DNA from: an uncultured Blautia sp.
Lineage (GTDB): Bacteria; Bacillota; Clostridia; Lachnospirales; Lachnospiraceae
Length of the DNA: 6,477 nt
Reading direction: 5' to 3'
Assembly (NCBI GenBank): GCA_934378195.1
Contig: CAKRPO010000083.1
Location: forward strand, 1 to 6,477
The notes below the pieces were generated by a model. The model was not told where the DNA came from, did not search any database, and was given only the letters and a program-made list of their open reading frames with translations. Below, one piece after another: positions 1 through 6,157 of this stretch. Both the position numbers and the translations under genes were made by a program. Every line of letters begins with the position of its first letter. The first letter of the stretch is position 1.

Positions 1-923
1 ATACCTGTGATGATCATCTGCTGTCCTTTACCAAGACCAAATGCCATGATTCCCTGCTGCAGAAGAGAGATAATAAACACACCGATTACTGTACCGCCGA
101 TGGAAGCAAGTCCACCAACCATGGATGTACCACCCATTACGCAACCAGCGATTGCTTCGTTGTTGTACTGATCGCCATATCCAGGCTGAACAGTTGTATA
201 TGTAGCTACGAAGAACAGTGCTGCGATACCAACCAGAACTCCACAGATTACGTATGAAAGCATGTTCCATTTCTTTGTATCTACACCGGAAAGTCTTACG
301 GCCTCTGTGTTAGATCCAAGGCAGAGGATATAACGTCCAGGTTTGGTGTTGTAAAGAATGATTCCACAGATCACTGCTGCTCCGAGGAAGATTACCAGAC
401 CTACCGGAAATCCTTTGTAAGATACGATGTTACGGAACCAGCCGTTTGTCGGGTCACTGCTCAGCGGCCAGCTTACGGACTGTGTTTTGGTAAATACAGA
501 TGCGATACCTTTTGCGATATTCATGGAAGCCATGGATACGATGAATGGCGGAACTGATAAATAAGATACCAGCCATCCGTTAAAGATACCAAATGCAAGA
601 CCGATCAGTACACAGATTACCATTGCTGCTGCACATGGAACCTTGTAGCTTGTCATGCAGTAACCAGATACCAGTGCACAACAGAACATAACCGGTCCGA
701 TGGAGAAATCGATTCCTCCGGTTGCGATTACAAATGTAACGCCAAGTGACAGGAAGCCCAGGAAGTATACATAGTTCAGTGTAGACTTAATACTGTCTCC
801 AACAGGGAATTTACTTCCGAGAACCACCTTGAAAACTACGAACATCAGAATCAGGATGCAAACAAGTAAGATCCTGTTCAGGCCGAGTTTTTTCACGATT
901 GGATTTTGTTTCAGCTTTTCCAA
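1..923 (-). CDS. Sugar ABC transporter permease, RbsC-type, 3' end cut off by window
   Basis: This is the inner-membrane channel subunit of a ribose/galactose-class ABC importer (BPD_transp_2 family). 307 codons are visible, and the last 20 or so residues expected for the family lie beyond the left edge. Family signatures are clear: ATGGIDFSIGPVM at residues 67-79, a GIFNGWLVSYLSVPPFIVSM stretch near 112-131, the cytoplasmic loop GSNTEAVRLSGVD at 203-215, and NEAIAGCVMGGTSMVGG at 255-271. Hydrophobic segments begin near residues 17, 51, 97, 171, 221 and 273. The start is a TTG at 921-923, chosen because a strong AGGAGGG lies 7 bases upstream and the conserved N-terminal membrane segment follows at once. 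No ATG in that frame lies nearby upstream. The gene sits alone after a stem-loop and a gap, so it probably heads its own transcript. No ATPase gene is in view; one would be expected off the left edge. The substrate is unknown. Confidence 0.95.
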   Translation of the reverse strand, partial: MEKLKQNPIVKKLGLNRILLVCILILMFVVFKVVLGSKFPVGDSIKSTLNYVYFLGFLSLGVTFVIATGGIDFSIGPVMFCCALVSGYCMTSYKVPCAAAMVICVLIGLAFGIFNGWLVSYLSVPPFIVSMASMNIAKGIASVFTKTQSVSWPLSSDPTNGWFRNIVSYKGFPVGLVIFLGAAVICGIILYNTKPGRYILCLGSNTEAVRLSGVDTKKWNMLSYVICGVLVGIAALFFVATYTTVQPGYGDQYNNEAIAGCVMGGTSMVGGLASIGGTVIGVFIISLLQQGIMAFGLGKGQQMIITG

Positions 924-930
924 TTTTTCG

Positions 931-937
931 CCCTCCT
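931..937 (-). promoter_or_regulatory. Ribosome binding site fixing the TTG start of the permease
   Basis: On the minus strand this reads AGGAGGG, followed by 7 bases and then TTG at 921-923. No ATG or GTG in frame competes with it upstream, and the first in-frame ATG downstream would remove the first membrane segment. The site therefore decides the start. Confidence 0.85.
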
Positions 938-971
938 TAAAAGTTTTACACACACATCTTGCGTTTTCTAT

Positions 972-1000
972 ATAATACCGTTAAATCTGCACAAATGTAA
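972..1000 (-). promoter_or_regulatory. Candidate promoter for the permease transcript
   Basis: The minus strand has TATTAT (972-977), a five-of-six match to the -10 consensus. Seventeen bases upstream is a poor -35, TTACAT (995-1000). Transcription would start near 965, leaving a leader of about 40 bases before the TTG start. A weak -35 fits a promoter that needs an activator, such as the AraC-type regulator encoded nearby, but this is inference from base composition and spacing. Immediately upstream lies an imperfect palindrome, GGAATATCTTCC (1002-1013). Confidence 0.35.
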
Positions 1001-1014
1001 TGGAATATCTTCCA

Positions 1015-1063
1015 AAAAAAGGTTAAATATTTACGGTTCGTACATAAATATTTAACCTTTTTT
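1015..1063 (-). terminator. A/T-rich perfect stem-loop, likely terminator of the sensor operon
   Basis: Two 19-base arms (1015-1033 and 1045-1063) are perfect reverse complements around an 11-base loop. On the minus strand the inner 13-bp stem is followed by seven T residues. It lies about 50 bases after the tandem stops (TGA then TAA, 1113-1118) of the binding-protein gene. This is the layout of a rho-independent terminator, and the A-tract on the other side makes it potentially bidirectional. The stem has only two G-C pairs, so termination may be weak. Each arm contains the self-palindromic 10-mer TAAATATTTA, so a protein-binding role is also possible. Confidence 0.6.
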
Positions 1064-1115
1064 AGAGTTTTTTCACTATTATATTCTTTTTTTACCCATT
1101 CTGTTCACAAAATTA

Positions 1116-2108
1116 TCAGGAGAGTTTGAGCGTATTGAACGGAAACAGCAGTTTCTCGATCTCACTGTTGTACATATTTTCGGGAGTCACAAGTTCACAG
1201 CCGGAATTTACATCTTTTTCATAGCTCTTACCGCGAAGCATAAGAACGGTCTCCTTCACACCCATGTATCCCATTTTGAATGCTTTCTGGACAACAAGAC
1301 CCTTGAAGACTCCATTTTCCATCAGCTGTACTGCTTCCTGTGAGCTGTCGATGCCGACCACCTGGATCCGGTCTTTGGCTCCTGCCGATTTTACCGCACG
1401 TGCCGCACCGACAGAAGAATATTCATTCATCCCGGCTACCATCTTGAGATCCGGATATTTATCCATCAATTCCAACGTCAGCTTGCGGGATTTCTCATAT
1501 TGGGAATCACAGTAAACAACATCGACAATATTGTCTGCCAGATCTCCGAGTCCTTTGCGGAATCCCTCTTCTCTCTCCACTGCGGTAGATACACCCTTCA
1601 CATGGGCCACGATCGCAATCTGATCATCCGGTCCGAGAAGTGATGCCGCAAATTTACCGAGTTTCTCTCCTGCTTCCAGATTGTCCGTTGCAACAGTCAG
1701 ATCCTGCACCGGTTCTTCCGTATAGGAATCAATAAAACTGATCTTGATTCCTTTTTCCTTTGCTTCATCCAATATTTTGTTGGATTCTGTAAAACTGGAT
1801 GGAGAGATCAGAATCGCATCCGGCTCCTCTTCAATCGCCTCTTTCAGTAGTTCATTCTGTCGTTCCACATCATTTTCTTCTGTCGGTGCCTTGATCTCGA
1901 TTGTGGCATTGTACTCCTGTGCTGCCATTCTGGTTCCCAGGATCAGTGCTTTCCAGAAATCATTTGTCTTGTCTACGACCTTTGGAATATACACAAGCGA
2001 AAGCCTGCGCTCATCAATTCTTTTCTGGCGATACCAGATGCCGCCTCCGATTCCTCCGATCAGACAGACTACCAGGAGAATACTCAGCCATTTTTTCTTT
2101 TTTTTCAT
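1116..2108 (-). CDS. Membrane-anchored periplasmic-binding-type sugar-binding protein, probable sensor subunit
   Basis: This 330-residue protein of the RbsB-like Peripla_BP_4 family has a lysine-rich N-terminus and one hydrophobic segment at residues 7-24. The only cysteine there (C15, in LLVVC) is not in a good lipobox, so the protein is probably held by an uncleaved membrane anchor rather than as a lipoprotein. The two-lobed binding domain follows from about residue 36. Likely sugar-contact positions by family analogy are F51-W52 after DKTND, D127 in FIDS, D142 in TDN, R179 in AVERE, N228 in GMNEYSS, D254 in GIDSS and Q274 in VVQKAF. The ATG overlaps the kinase stop as ATGA, with AGGAGGGA 5 bases upstream, so translation is probably coupled. 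Co-translation with a sensor kinase, and separation from the permease by a stem-loop, suggest a sensing role like XylFII. It could also, or instead, deliver sugar to the transporter. The ligand is unknown. Confidence 0.9.
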   Translation of the reverse strand: MKKKKKWLSILLVVCLIGGIGGGIWYRQKRIDERRLSLVYIPKVVDKTNDFWKALILGTRMAAQEYNATIEIKAPTEENDVERQNELLKEAIEEEPDAILISPSSFTESNKILDEAKEKGIKISFIDSYTEEPVQDLTVATDNLEAGEKLGKFAASLLGPDDQIAIVAHVKGVSTAVEREEGFRKGLGDLADNIVDVVYCDSQYEKSRKLTLELMDKYPDLKMVAGMNEYSSVGAARAVKSAGAKDRIQVVGIDSSQEAVQLMENGVFKGLVVQKAFKMGYMGVKETVLMLRGKSYEKDVNSGCELVTPENMYNSEIEKLLFPFNTLKLS

Positions 2109-3892
2109 AACTGTCCCTCCTGTCTTCCCGGAATTGTGATCGTCGCGGTCGTTCCCTTACCTTTCTCACTCTCGTAGGTAATACCATAATCATCGCCATA
2201 GTAAAGTTTCAGTCTCTTTTGTACATTATAAACACCAACCCCATTGGAATGATAATTTACTTTGTGTTTATCATAAATATGGGAAAGTGTCTCTTCATCC
2301 ATACCGACACCGTCATCAATGACCTGAAGCACGGCATTGCCATCTTTCATAAACCCCTTTACAATAAGAAGTCCTTTGCTCTCTTTGTACTTCAGCCCAT
2401 GATAAATGGCATTCTCTATGATCGGCTGCAGGACCAGCTTGATCAGCGGTATATATAATATAGAAGGATCTACATCGATCTGGAATTCCAGTTTGTCTTT
2501 GTAACGCATTTTCTGGATCGTCAGATACCCTCTCGCATACTCAACTTCATTCGCGATCGGAACGACTTCATCCTCATTACTGATACTCTGACGAAGGAGT
2601 CTTGCCAGCGATGCGGTCATCAGTACGACCTCTTCATTCTTTTTCCCTTCTGCCATCCAGATGATAGAATCCAGCGTATTATAAAGGAAATGTGGATTGA
2701 TCTGCGACTGCAGTGCCTTCAGCTCGCTCTTTCGCTTCTCTTCCTGCTCATGGACATTCTGTTCCATCAACTCCTGAATCCGGTGTGTCATCACATCAAA
2801 CGATTTGGTCAGACTGCCGATCTCATTTCTGGAATCTACCACGACATCGGAGACACTGAAATCTCCTTCCTGTACCTTTTTCATGGAATCGCGAAGCTTC
2901 TGGATCGGAAGCGTTATGCTTCTTGCCATAAATCTGGAAAAAAGAAGTGCCACAATAACCAGAACGATTGCTGTCAGCACATAAACACTCTGGGCCTGGC
3001 GGCTTTTACTAAGAAGTTCCCGTACATTTGTACAGTCCACGACGGTCCATCCGGTCTTATCAGATCTGGAGATGGAGTACAGTTTGCCATTGTTGCCTGT
3101 ATCCGTCAGCACTGTATCCTTATCGGCATCCATGATCAGGCTTATATTTTCGGTCTGCAATTCATTGTAAAGCTGTTGCTGCTGCGGGTGGTAAACGATA
3201 TTTCCTTTCGCATCAAGAATAAAGGCGTAACCTTTTGTTCCAACGGTACTCTGATCGCAGAGTTCGCTGATCGCGCTGTAATTCAGGTCGATAAAGAAAA
3301 CGCCTTCTTTTTCTCCACTGCCACTCCGGTCGCGGATTCCTCTGCTCAGAGTGATCACCCACGGACGTTCTCCACTGATGATATGCTGTACATGGGAAGA
3401 AGTCAGGATCGGACCATTTGGACTTTTGAGTGCCTTGGAATACCATTCCTGCGTATTAAGATCCAGATCCTGGTTTACAGATTTGCTTCCGTCATTGATC
3501 AGCATCCGTCCATTCTTACTGATAATACCAACATTTCGAATATCACTACGGCTGTCCAGAATCGTTCGAAACTGGTTAAGGATACGATATCTTCCCTCGT
3601 TATCGACTGTCTCATCAAAAAGATAGTCCTGCACATCTTCGTTACTTGAGATCAGGTAGGCAATATTTTCCATGTAATCGATATAAGAGTCAATGTTCTG
3701 GTTCATCTGCTGGATGATCGTGTGGGTATACTCCGATGAGTTCTCAAAAATAGAGTTATTTGTAAATTTCATGGAGACACCGGTCACGATCACAACGGCA
3801 CTTAAGACCAGGATTGCGACCGTTGCAAAAATAGCGCTCTGAATGCTGCTGAACTTTCCGATAAATCTTGCTGAGAGATTTTTTTTCTTCAT
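2105..3892 (-). CDS. YesM-type sensor histidine kinase with extracellular Cache-like domain
   Basis: This 595-residue membrane kinase should phosphorylate the regulator encoded just upstream. A membrane segment at about 17-41 is followed by an extracellular region of about 260 residues that looks like a dCache_1 domain; it includes GYAFILDAKGNIVYHPQ near 221-237. A second membrane segment spans about 303-322. A HAMP linker (323-375, with PIQKLRDSMKKVQEGDF) leads into a short coiled coil and the His_kinase family motif QSQINPHFLYNTLDSI, with the phospho-accepting H401. The ATP-binding domain shows the N box LQPIIENAIYHG (N494), the G1 box DDGVGM (526-531) and the G2 box NGVGVYNVQKRL (550-561). 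No key residue appears to be missing. The ATG overlaps the regulator stop as ATGA, with AAGGGAG upstream (3901-3907). With its own Cache domain and a partner binding protein, it may take two inputs. Confidence 0.95.
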   Translation of the reverse strand: MKKKNLSARFIGKFSSIQSAIFATVAILVLSAVVIVTGVSMKFTNNSIFENSSEYTHTIIQQMNQNIDSYIDYMENIAYLISSNEDVQDYLFDETVDNEGRYRILNQFRTILDSRSDIRNVGIISKNGRMLINDGSKSVNQDLDLNTQEWYSKALKSPNGPILTSSHVQHIISGERPWVITLSRGIRDRSGSGEKEGVFFIDLNYSAISELCDQSTVGTKGYAFILDAKGNIVYHPQQQQLYNELQTENISLIMDADKDTVLTDTGNNGKLYSISRSDKTGWTVVDCTNVRELLSKSRQAQSVYVLTAIVLVIVALLFSRFMARSITLPIQKLRDSMKKVQEGDFSVSDVVVDSRNEIGSLTKSFDVMTHRIQELMEQNVHEQEEKRKSELKALQSQINPHFLYNTLDSIIWMAEGKKNEEVVLMTASLARLLRQSISNEDEVVPIANEVEYARGYLTIQKMRYKDKLEFQIDVDPSILYIPLIKLVLQPIIENAIYHGLKYKESKGLLIVKGFMKDGNAVLQVIDDGVGMDEETLSHIYDKHKVNYHSNGVGVYNVQKRLKLYYGDDYGITYESEKGKGTTATITIPGRQEGQL

Positions 3893-5508
3893 CGGCGCTT
3901 CTCCCTTGCATATTCCGTAGGTGTACAGCCGGTCATCTTCTTAAATGAGATTCCAAAATAGTGTGGATCGGAGAAACCGACTTTTTCGGCGATCTCATAG
4001 TTCTTCATGGTTGTCTTTTCAAGCAGTTCCCTGGCTTTTTCCATTCTGGTACGGATCAGTACTTCGGTAAATGTCTCTCCCGTCTCATCTTTAAAAATAG
4101 TACTGAAATAGCTGGTGCTGATATTCAGATAGGAGCAGATGCTATTCAGGCTGAGGGTTGGATCCATATAGTTTTTCTGTATATAATCAATTGCCAGACG
4201 TGCCTGTCGTTCGCTGCTGGACGTATTCATTTCAGAAAGGATCTCAAAAATCCTGTCTGTATGTTTCTGAACAACTTTGCAGGCATCTTCAAAGGATTTC
4301 TGGTCCGTTACCTGGCGAAGCAGTTCATCGCGGTCTTCGCGAATCCTGTCCATATCTGCTGACATATCTTCACAGGCATTGTCCATCGTACGGATGACCT
4401 GCTGAAGGTACATGCATGCACGGCTCTTTTCCATAAGTGCCTGACGAATTGCTTCTTCGATCGTTGCCAGGGTCTGATCGACCTGTTCTTTCTGTCCGGT
4501 CTTCATGAATTCTTTGAGATCTGCCAGTGATTCATCAAGATTGATCTCCTGTACCGGATGCTGTTCTTCCATATCAATAAGAAGATTTCCACCAAGGAGA
4601 TAGCGGTACTGTAATGTCTGTGCTGCCATATCATGGGACTGGATCAGTTCTTCCGGTTTCTTTACCCACTTACCGATACCCATGGATACATCAAAGCCCA
4701 TAACTTCTTTGGTCTTCTGCTGGATCTCGCGGCAGATTTCTTTGGTTTTGGATGTGAAATTGCGACTCCATGTTTCCTGGAAAAGAATTCCTACGCGGTT
4801 ATTACCCTCCTGGTAGGCGATTCCGGCTTTTTCCCTCGTAACGATCTCATCACTGATATTGAAAAGAACGAATGCCATCAGTGCACTTTCCTGTCGTTTC
4901 TCTGTATCGAGCTTGTACATGCCGGAATAAAGATCAATATCAAAGAGTGCCACGCGGTAACTTGCTGCGGAGATATCAACTCCCATCTCAGAAAGTCTCT
5001 GGATAGTTTTGTTGACATCGGTAGTACAGTTGACAAGTGCTTCCATATTTTTGGAGCGGATGATCTGTTCATTTTTGCGATATTTTTCGGAATTTTGAGC
5101 CAGTTTATCCATCTTGCTTTTTTCGCGGCGCTGCTGATCTACTTTTTGTTTCATTTTCTCGATCACGCCGGTAAGTTCCATGGCTGTTACCGGTTTGAGA
5201 AGGTATTCGCTCACGCCGTACTGGATGGCCTTTTTCGCATATTCAAACTCTCCGAAACCACTGAAGATCACAATAACGATATCCGGATAATTGTCATGCA
5301 GGAAATGGCTCAGCTCCATACCATCCATATATGGCATGAGGATATCAGTCAGTACGATGTCTACCGGATGTTCCTGTACAAATTCAGCTGCCTGTTTGCC
5401 GTTCTCGCAGTCGCCTACGAGTTCACAGTCGATGGATTTCCAGTCGATGTTTTCTTTGATGGCATCCCGGACGAGAATCTCGTCATCCACCAGTAATATT
5501 CGATACAT
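3889..5508 (-). CDS. YesN-type response regulator with AraC-family DNA-binding domain
   Basis: This 539-residue regulator opens the operon. The N-terminal receiver domain (1-120) carries the acidic pair D8-D9, the phospho-accepting D55 in LTDILMP, S83 and K105 in LLKP. A coiled linker (about 115-150) leads to a middle region (about 155-425). Part of that region, with the stretch VSMGIGKWVKKPEEL at 274-288, resembles the degenerate cyclase-like domain seen in YesN relatives. The C-terminal AraC-type module (about 433-537) has both helix-turn-helix parts: one around LSLNSICSYLNISTSYFSTIFK (452-473) and one around YEIAEKVGFSDPHYFGISFKK (504-524). The latter includes the family's GFSDPHYF signature. 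The ATG at 5506-5508 has GGGGGAG (5516-5522) 7 bases upstream. When phosphorylated it probably activates the neighbouring sugar permease transcript and possibly its own operon. Those targets are inferred from position alone. Confidence 0.95.
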   Translation of the reverse strand: MYRILLVDDEILVRDAIKENIDWKSIDCELVGDCENGKQAAEFVQEHPVDIVLTDILMPYMDGMELSHFLHDNYPDIVIVIFSGFGEFEYAKKAIQYGVSEYLLKPVTAMELTGVIEKMKQKVDQQRREKSKMDKLAQNSEKYRKNEQIIRSKNMEALVNCTTDVNKTIQRLSEMGVDISAASYRVALFDIDLYSGMYKLDTEKRQESALMAFVLFNISDEIVTREKAGIAYQEGNNRVGILFQETWSRNFTSKTKEICREIQQKTKEVMGFDVSMGIGKWVKKPEELIQSHDMAAQTLQYRYLLGGNLLIDMEEQHPVQEINLDESLADLKEFMKTGQKEQVDQTLATIEEAIRQALMEKSRACMYLQQVIRTMDNACEDMSADMDRIREDRDELLRQVTDQKSFEDACKVVQKHTDRIFEILSEMNTSSSERQARLAIDYIQKNYMDPTLSLNSICSYLNISTSYFSTIFKDETGETFTEVLIRTRMEKARELLEKTTMKNYEIAEKVGFSDPHYFGISFKKMTGCTPTEYAREKRR

Positions 5509-5548
5509 GTATTTACTCCCCCATCTTCAAATTCACGTGTCCTAGTAT

Positions 5549-5565
5549 GTCAGATTAAGTCTGAC
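5549..5565. repeat. Small perfect inverted repeat in the leader of the sensor operon
   Basis: GTCAGA (5549-5554) and TCTGAC (5560-5565) are exact reverse complements around a 5-base centre. The site lies between the candidate promoter and the regulator gene start. It could form a short hairpin in the leader RNA or be an operator. Read on the plus strand it is followed by TATTTTTT, as in a weak terminator, but no plus-strand gene precedes it. The function is unassigned. Confidence 0.5.
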
Positions 5566-5584
5566 TATTTTTTATCAGTATTTT

Positions 5585-5613
5585 ATTGTAGCATGATTTT
5601 GGGTATTTGTGTA
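5585..5613 (-). promoter_or_regulatory. Candidate promoter of the sensor operon
   Basis: The minus strand carries TACACA (5608-5613, four of six -35 matches), a 17-base spacer and TACAAT (5585-5590, five of six -10 matches). Transcription would begin near 5578 and give a leader of about 70 bases before the regulator ATG. It is the best match to a vegetative sigma promoter upstream of the regulator gene, judged by eye in A/T-rich DNA. Confidence 0.45.
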
Positions 5614-5651
5614 GATATTTTCTCGAGGAAGTAAGTATGAAATGTATATAT

Positions 5652-5794
5652 TGTACAGTTCTTCTGGTTCGCGGGCGTGAGTATTGTATATCAGATGTGA
5701 GATGACTCCCACCTCTGTAGACGAGTAACAAATCAGTATCGATGTTGGGAGTCAATCCCCCATCTGATATAGCCTCCGGCAGGATTGCAGAGAT
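5652..5794. repeat. Non-coding element, copy 1: conserved ends around a stem-loop
   Basis: This copy begins with a 32-base block (5652-5683) that recurs with one mismatch at 5864-5895. It ends with a CTCCG (5774-5778) and ATTGCAGAGAT (5784-5794) pair that recurs, slightly altered, in copy 2. Between the ends is a two-tier stem: TATATCAGATG (5687-5697) pairs exactly with 5761-5771, and inside it GACTCCCA (5704-5711) pairs exactly with 5746-5753. The interior differs entirely from copy 2. Shared ends with paired but unrelated interiors suggest either a structured RNA family or a small mobile element without its own transposase. I do not recognise the family, and the strand of action is unknown. 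Confidence 0.65.
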
Positions 5795-5837
5795 GCACAG
5801 AAGAAGTATGTCATGCATTGCATGACGCGCATCTCGC
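5787..5837. repeat. Nested palindromic hairpin at the end of copy 1
   Basis: The outer arms GCAGAGATGC (5787-5796) and GCATCTCGC (5829-5837) pair with one bulged base. They enclose a perfect 17-base palindrome at 5810-5826, with 8-bp arms GTCATGCA and TGCATGAC around a single base. No T-run follows on either strand, so it is not an ordinary terminator. It overlaps the conserved 3' block of copy 1. Confidence 0.6.
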
Positions 5838-5840
5838 AGC

Positions 5841-5860
5841 AAGAATGCCGAGGCATTCTT
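5841..5860. repeat. Short perfect hairpin between the two element copies
   Basis: AAGAATGCC (5841-5849) and GGCATTCTT (5852-5860) are exact reverse complements separated by two bases. As RNA this would be an 8-bp stem with a 4-base loop. No T-run follows on either strand, so terminator function is unlikely. It ends 3 bases before the conserved start block of copy 2. Confidence 0.6.
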
Positions 5861-5863
5861 GAA

Positions 5864-6084
5864 TGTACGGTTCTTCTGGTTCGCGGGCGTGAGTAGAAGT
5901 ATCTCTGTCTGGTGACACGCTGTGTTTTCGGATTTTATTCGTGCGCTTATTTGTTCCTTCCTTTAGTTAACTCGCTTCGCTCAGACAGAACACAGGAAGG
6001 AACAGCTAGCACTCACAAAACCTCGAAAGCCTTGCTGAGTCACTGGACAGAGATACTTCTCTCCGCCCGCTGAATTGTAGAAAT
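5864..6084. repeat. Non-coding element, copy 2: long imperfect hairpin with conserved ends
   Basis: The copy starts with the 32-base block at 5864-5895, a near-identical repeat of 5652-5683. It ends with CTCCG (6061-6065) and ATTGTAGAAAT (6074-6084), matching the end of copy 1. Most of its length folds on itself. GCGGGCG (5883-5889) pairs with 6064-6070, a 15-base arm at 5895-5909 pairs exactly with 6046-6060, and TGTTCCTTCCT (5952-5962) pairs exactly with 5994-6004. The stretches between these are also partly complementary. The top of the hairpin contains CTCGCTTCGCTCAG (5971-5984). GAATGT occurs just outside both ends (5861-5866 and 6091-6096), which could be a target duplication or chance. 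No coding signal is seen. It could be a structured RNA or a MITE-like element. Confidence 0.65.
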
Positions 6085-6157
6085 CGTGAGGAATGTTAAT
6101 ACAGATTGTAGTTAGAATCCTACAGAAAAATAATCCAGGCTGCAGAAAGCTGTTGCC

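Noticed and set aside
2690..3649. Plus-strand open frame of 319 codons
   Set aside because: It lies antisense within the histidine kinase gene, whose domains are complete and recognisable. The frame shows no family motifs and is a shadow of codon bias.
4633..5496. Plus-strand open frame of 287 codons
   Set aside because: It lies antisense to the response regulator receiver and middle regions. Its translation is rich in F, H and C with no recognisable domain.
5555..5842. Minus-strand frame of 95 codons upstream of the regulator
   Set aside because: It runs through the palindromes of element copy 1 and the operon promoter, lacks a clear ribosome binding site and has no protein motif.
5652..6084. 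Integron-type attC sites or retron RNA
   Set aside because: The element ends do not match the attC core GTTRRRY at the expected place, and no integrase or reverse transcriptase gene is in the window.
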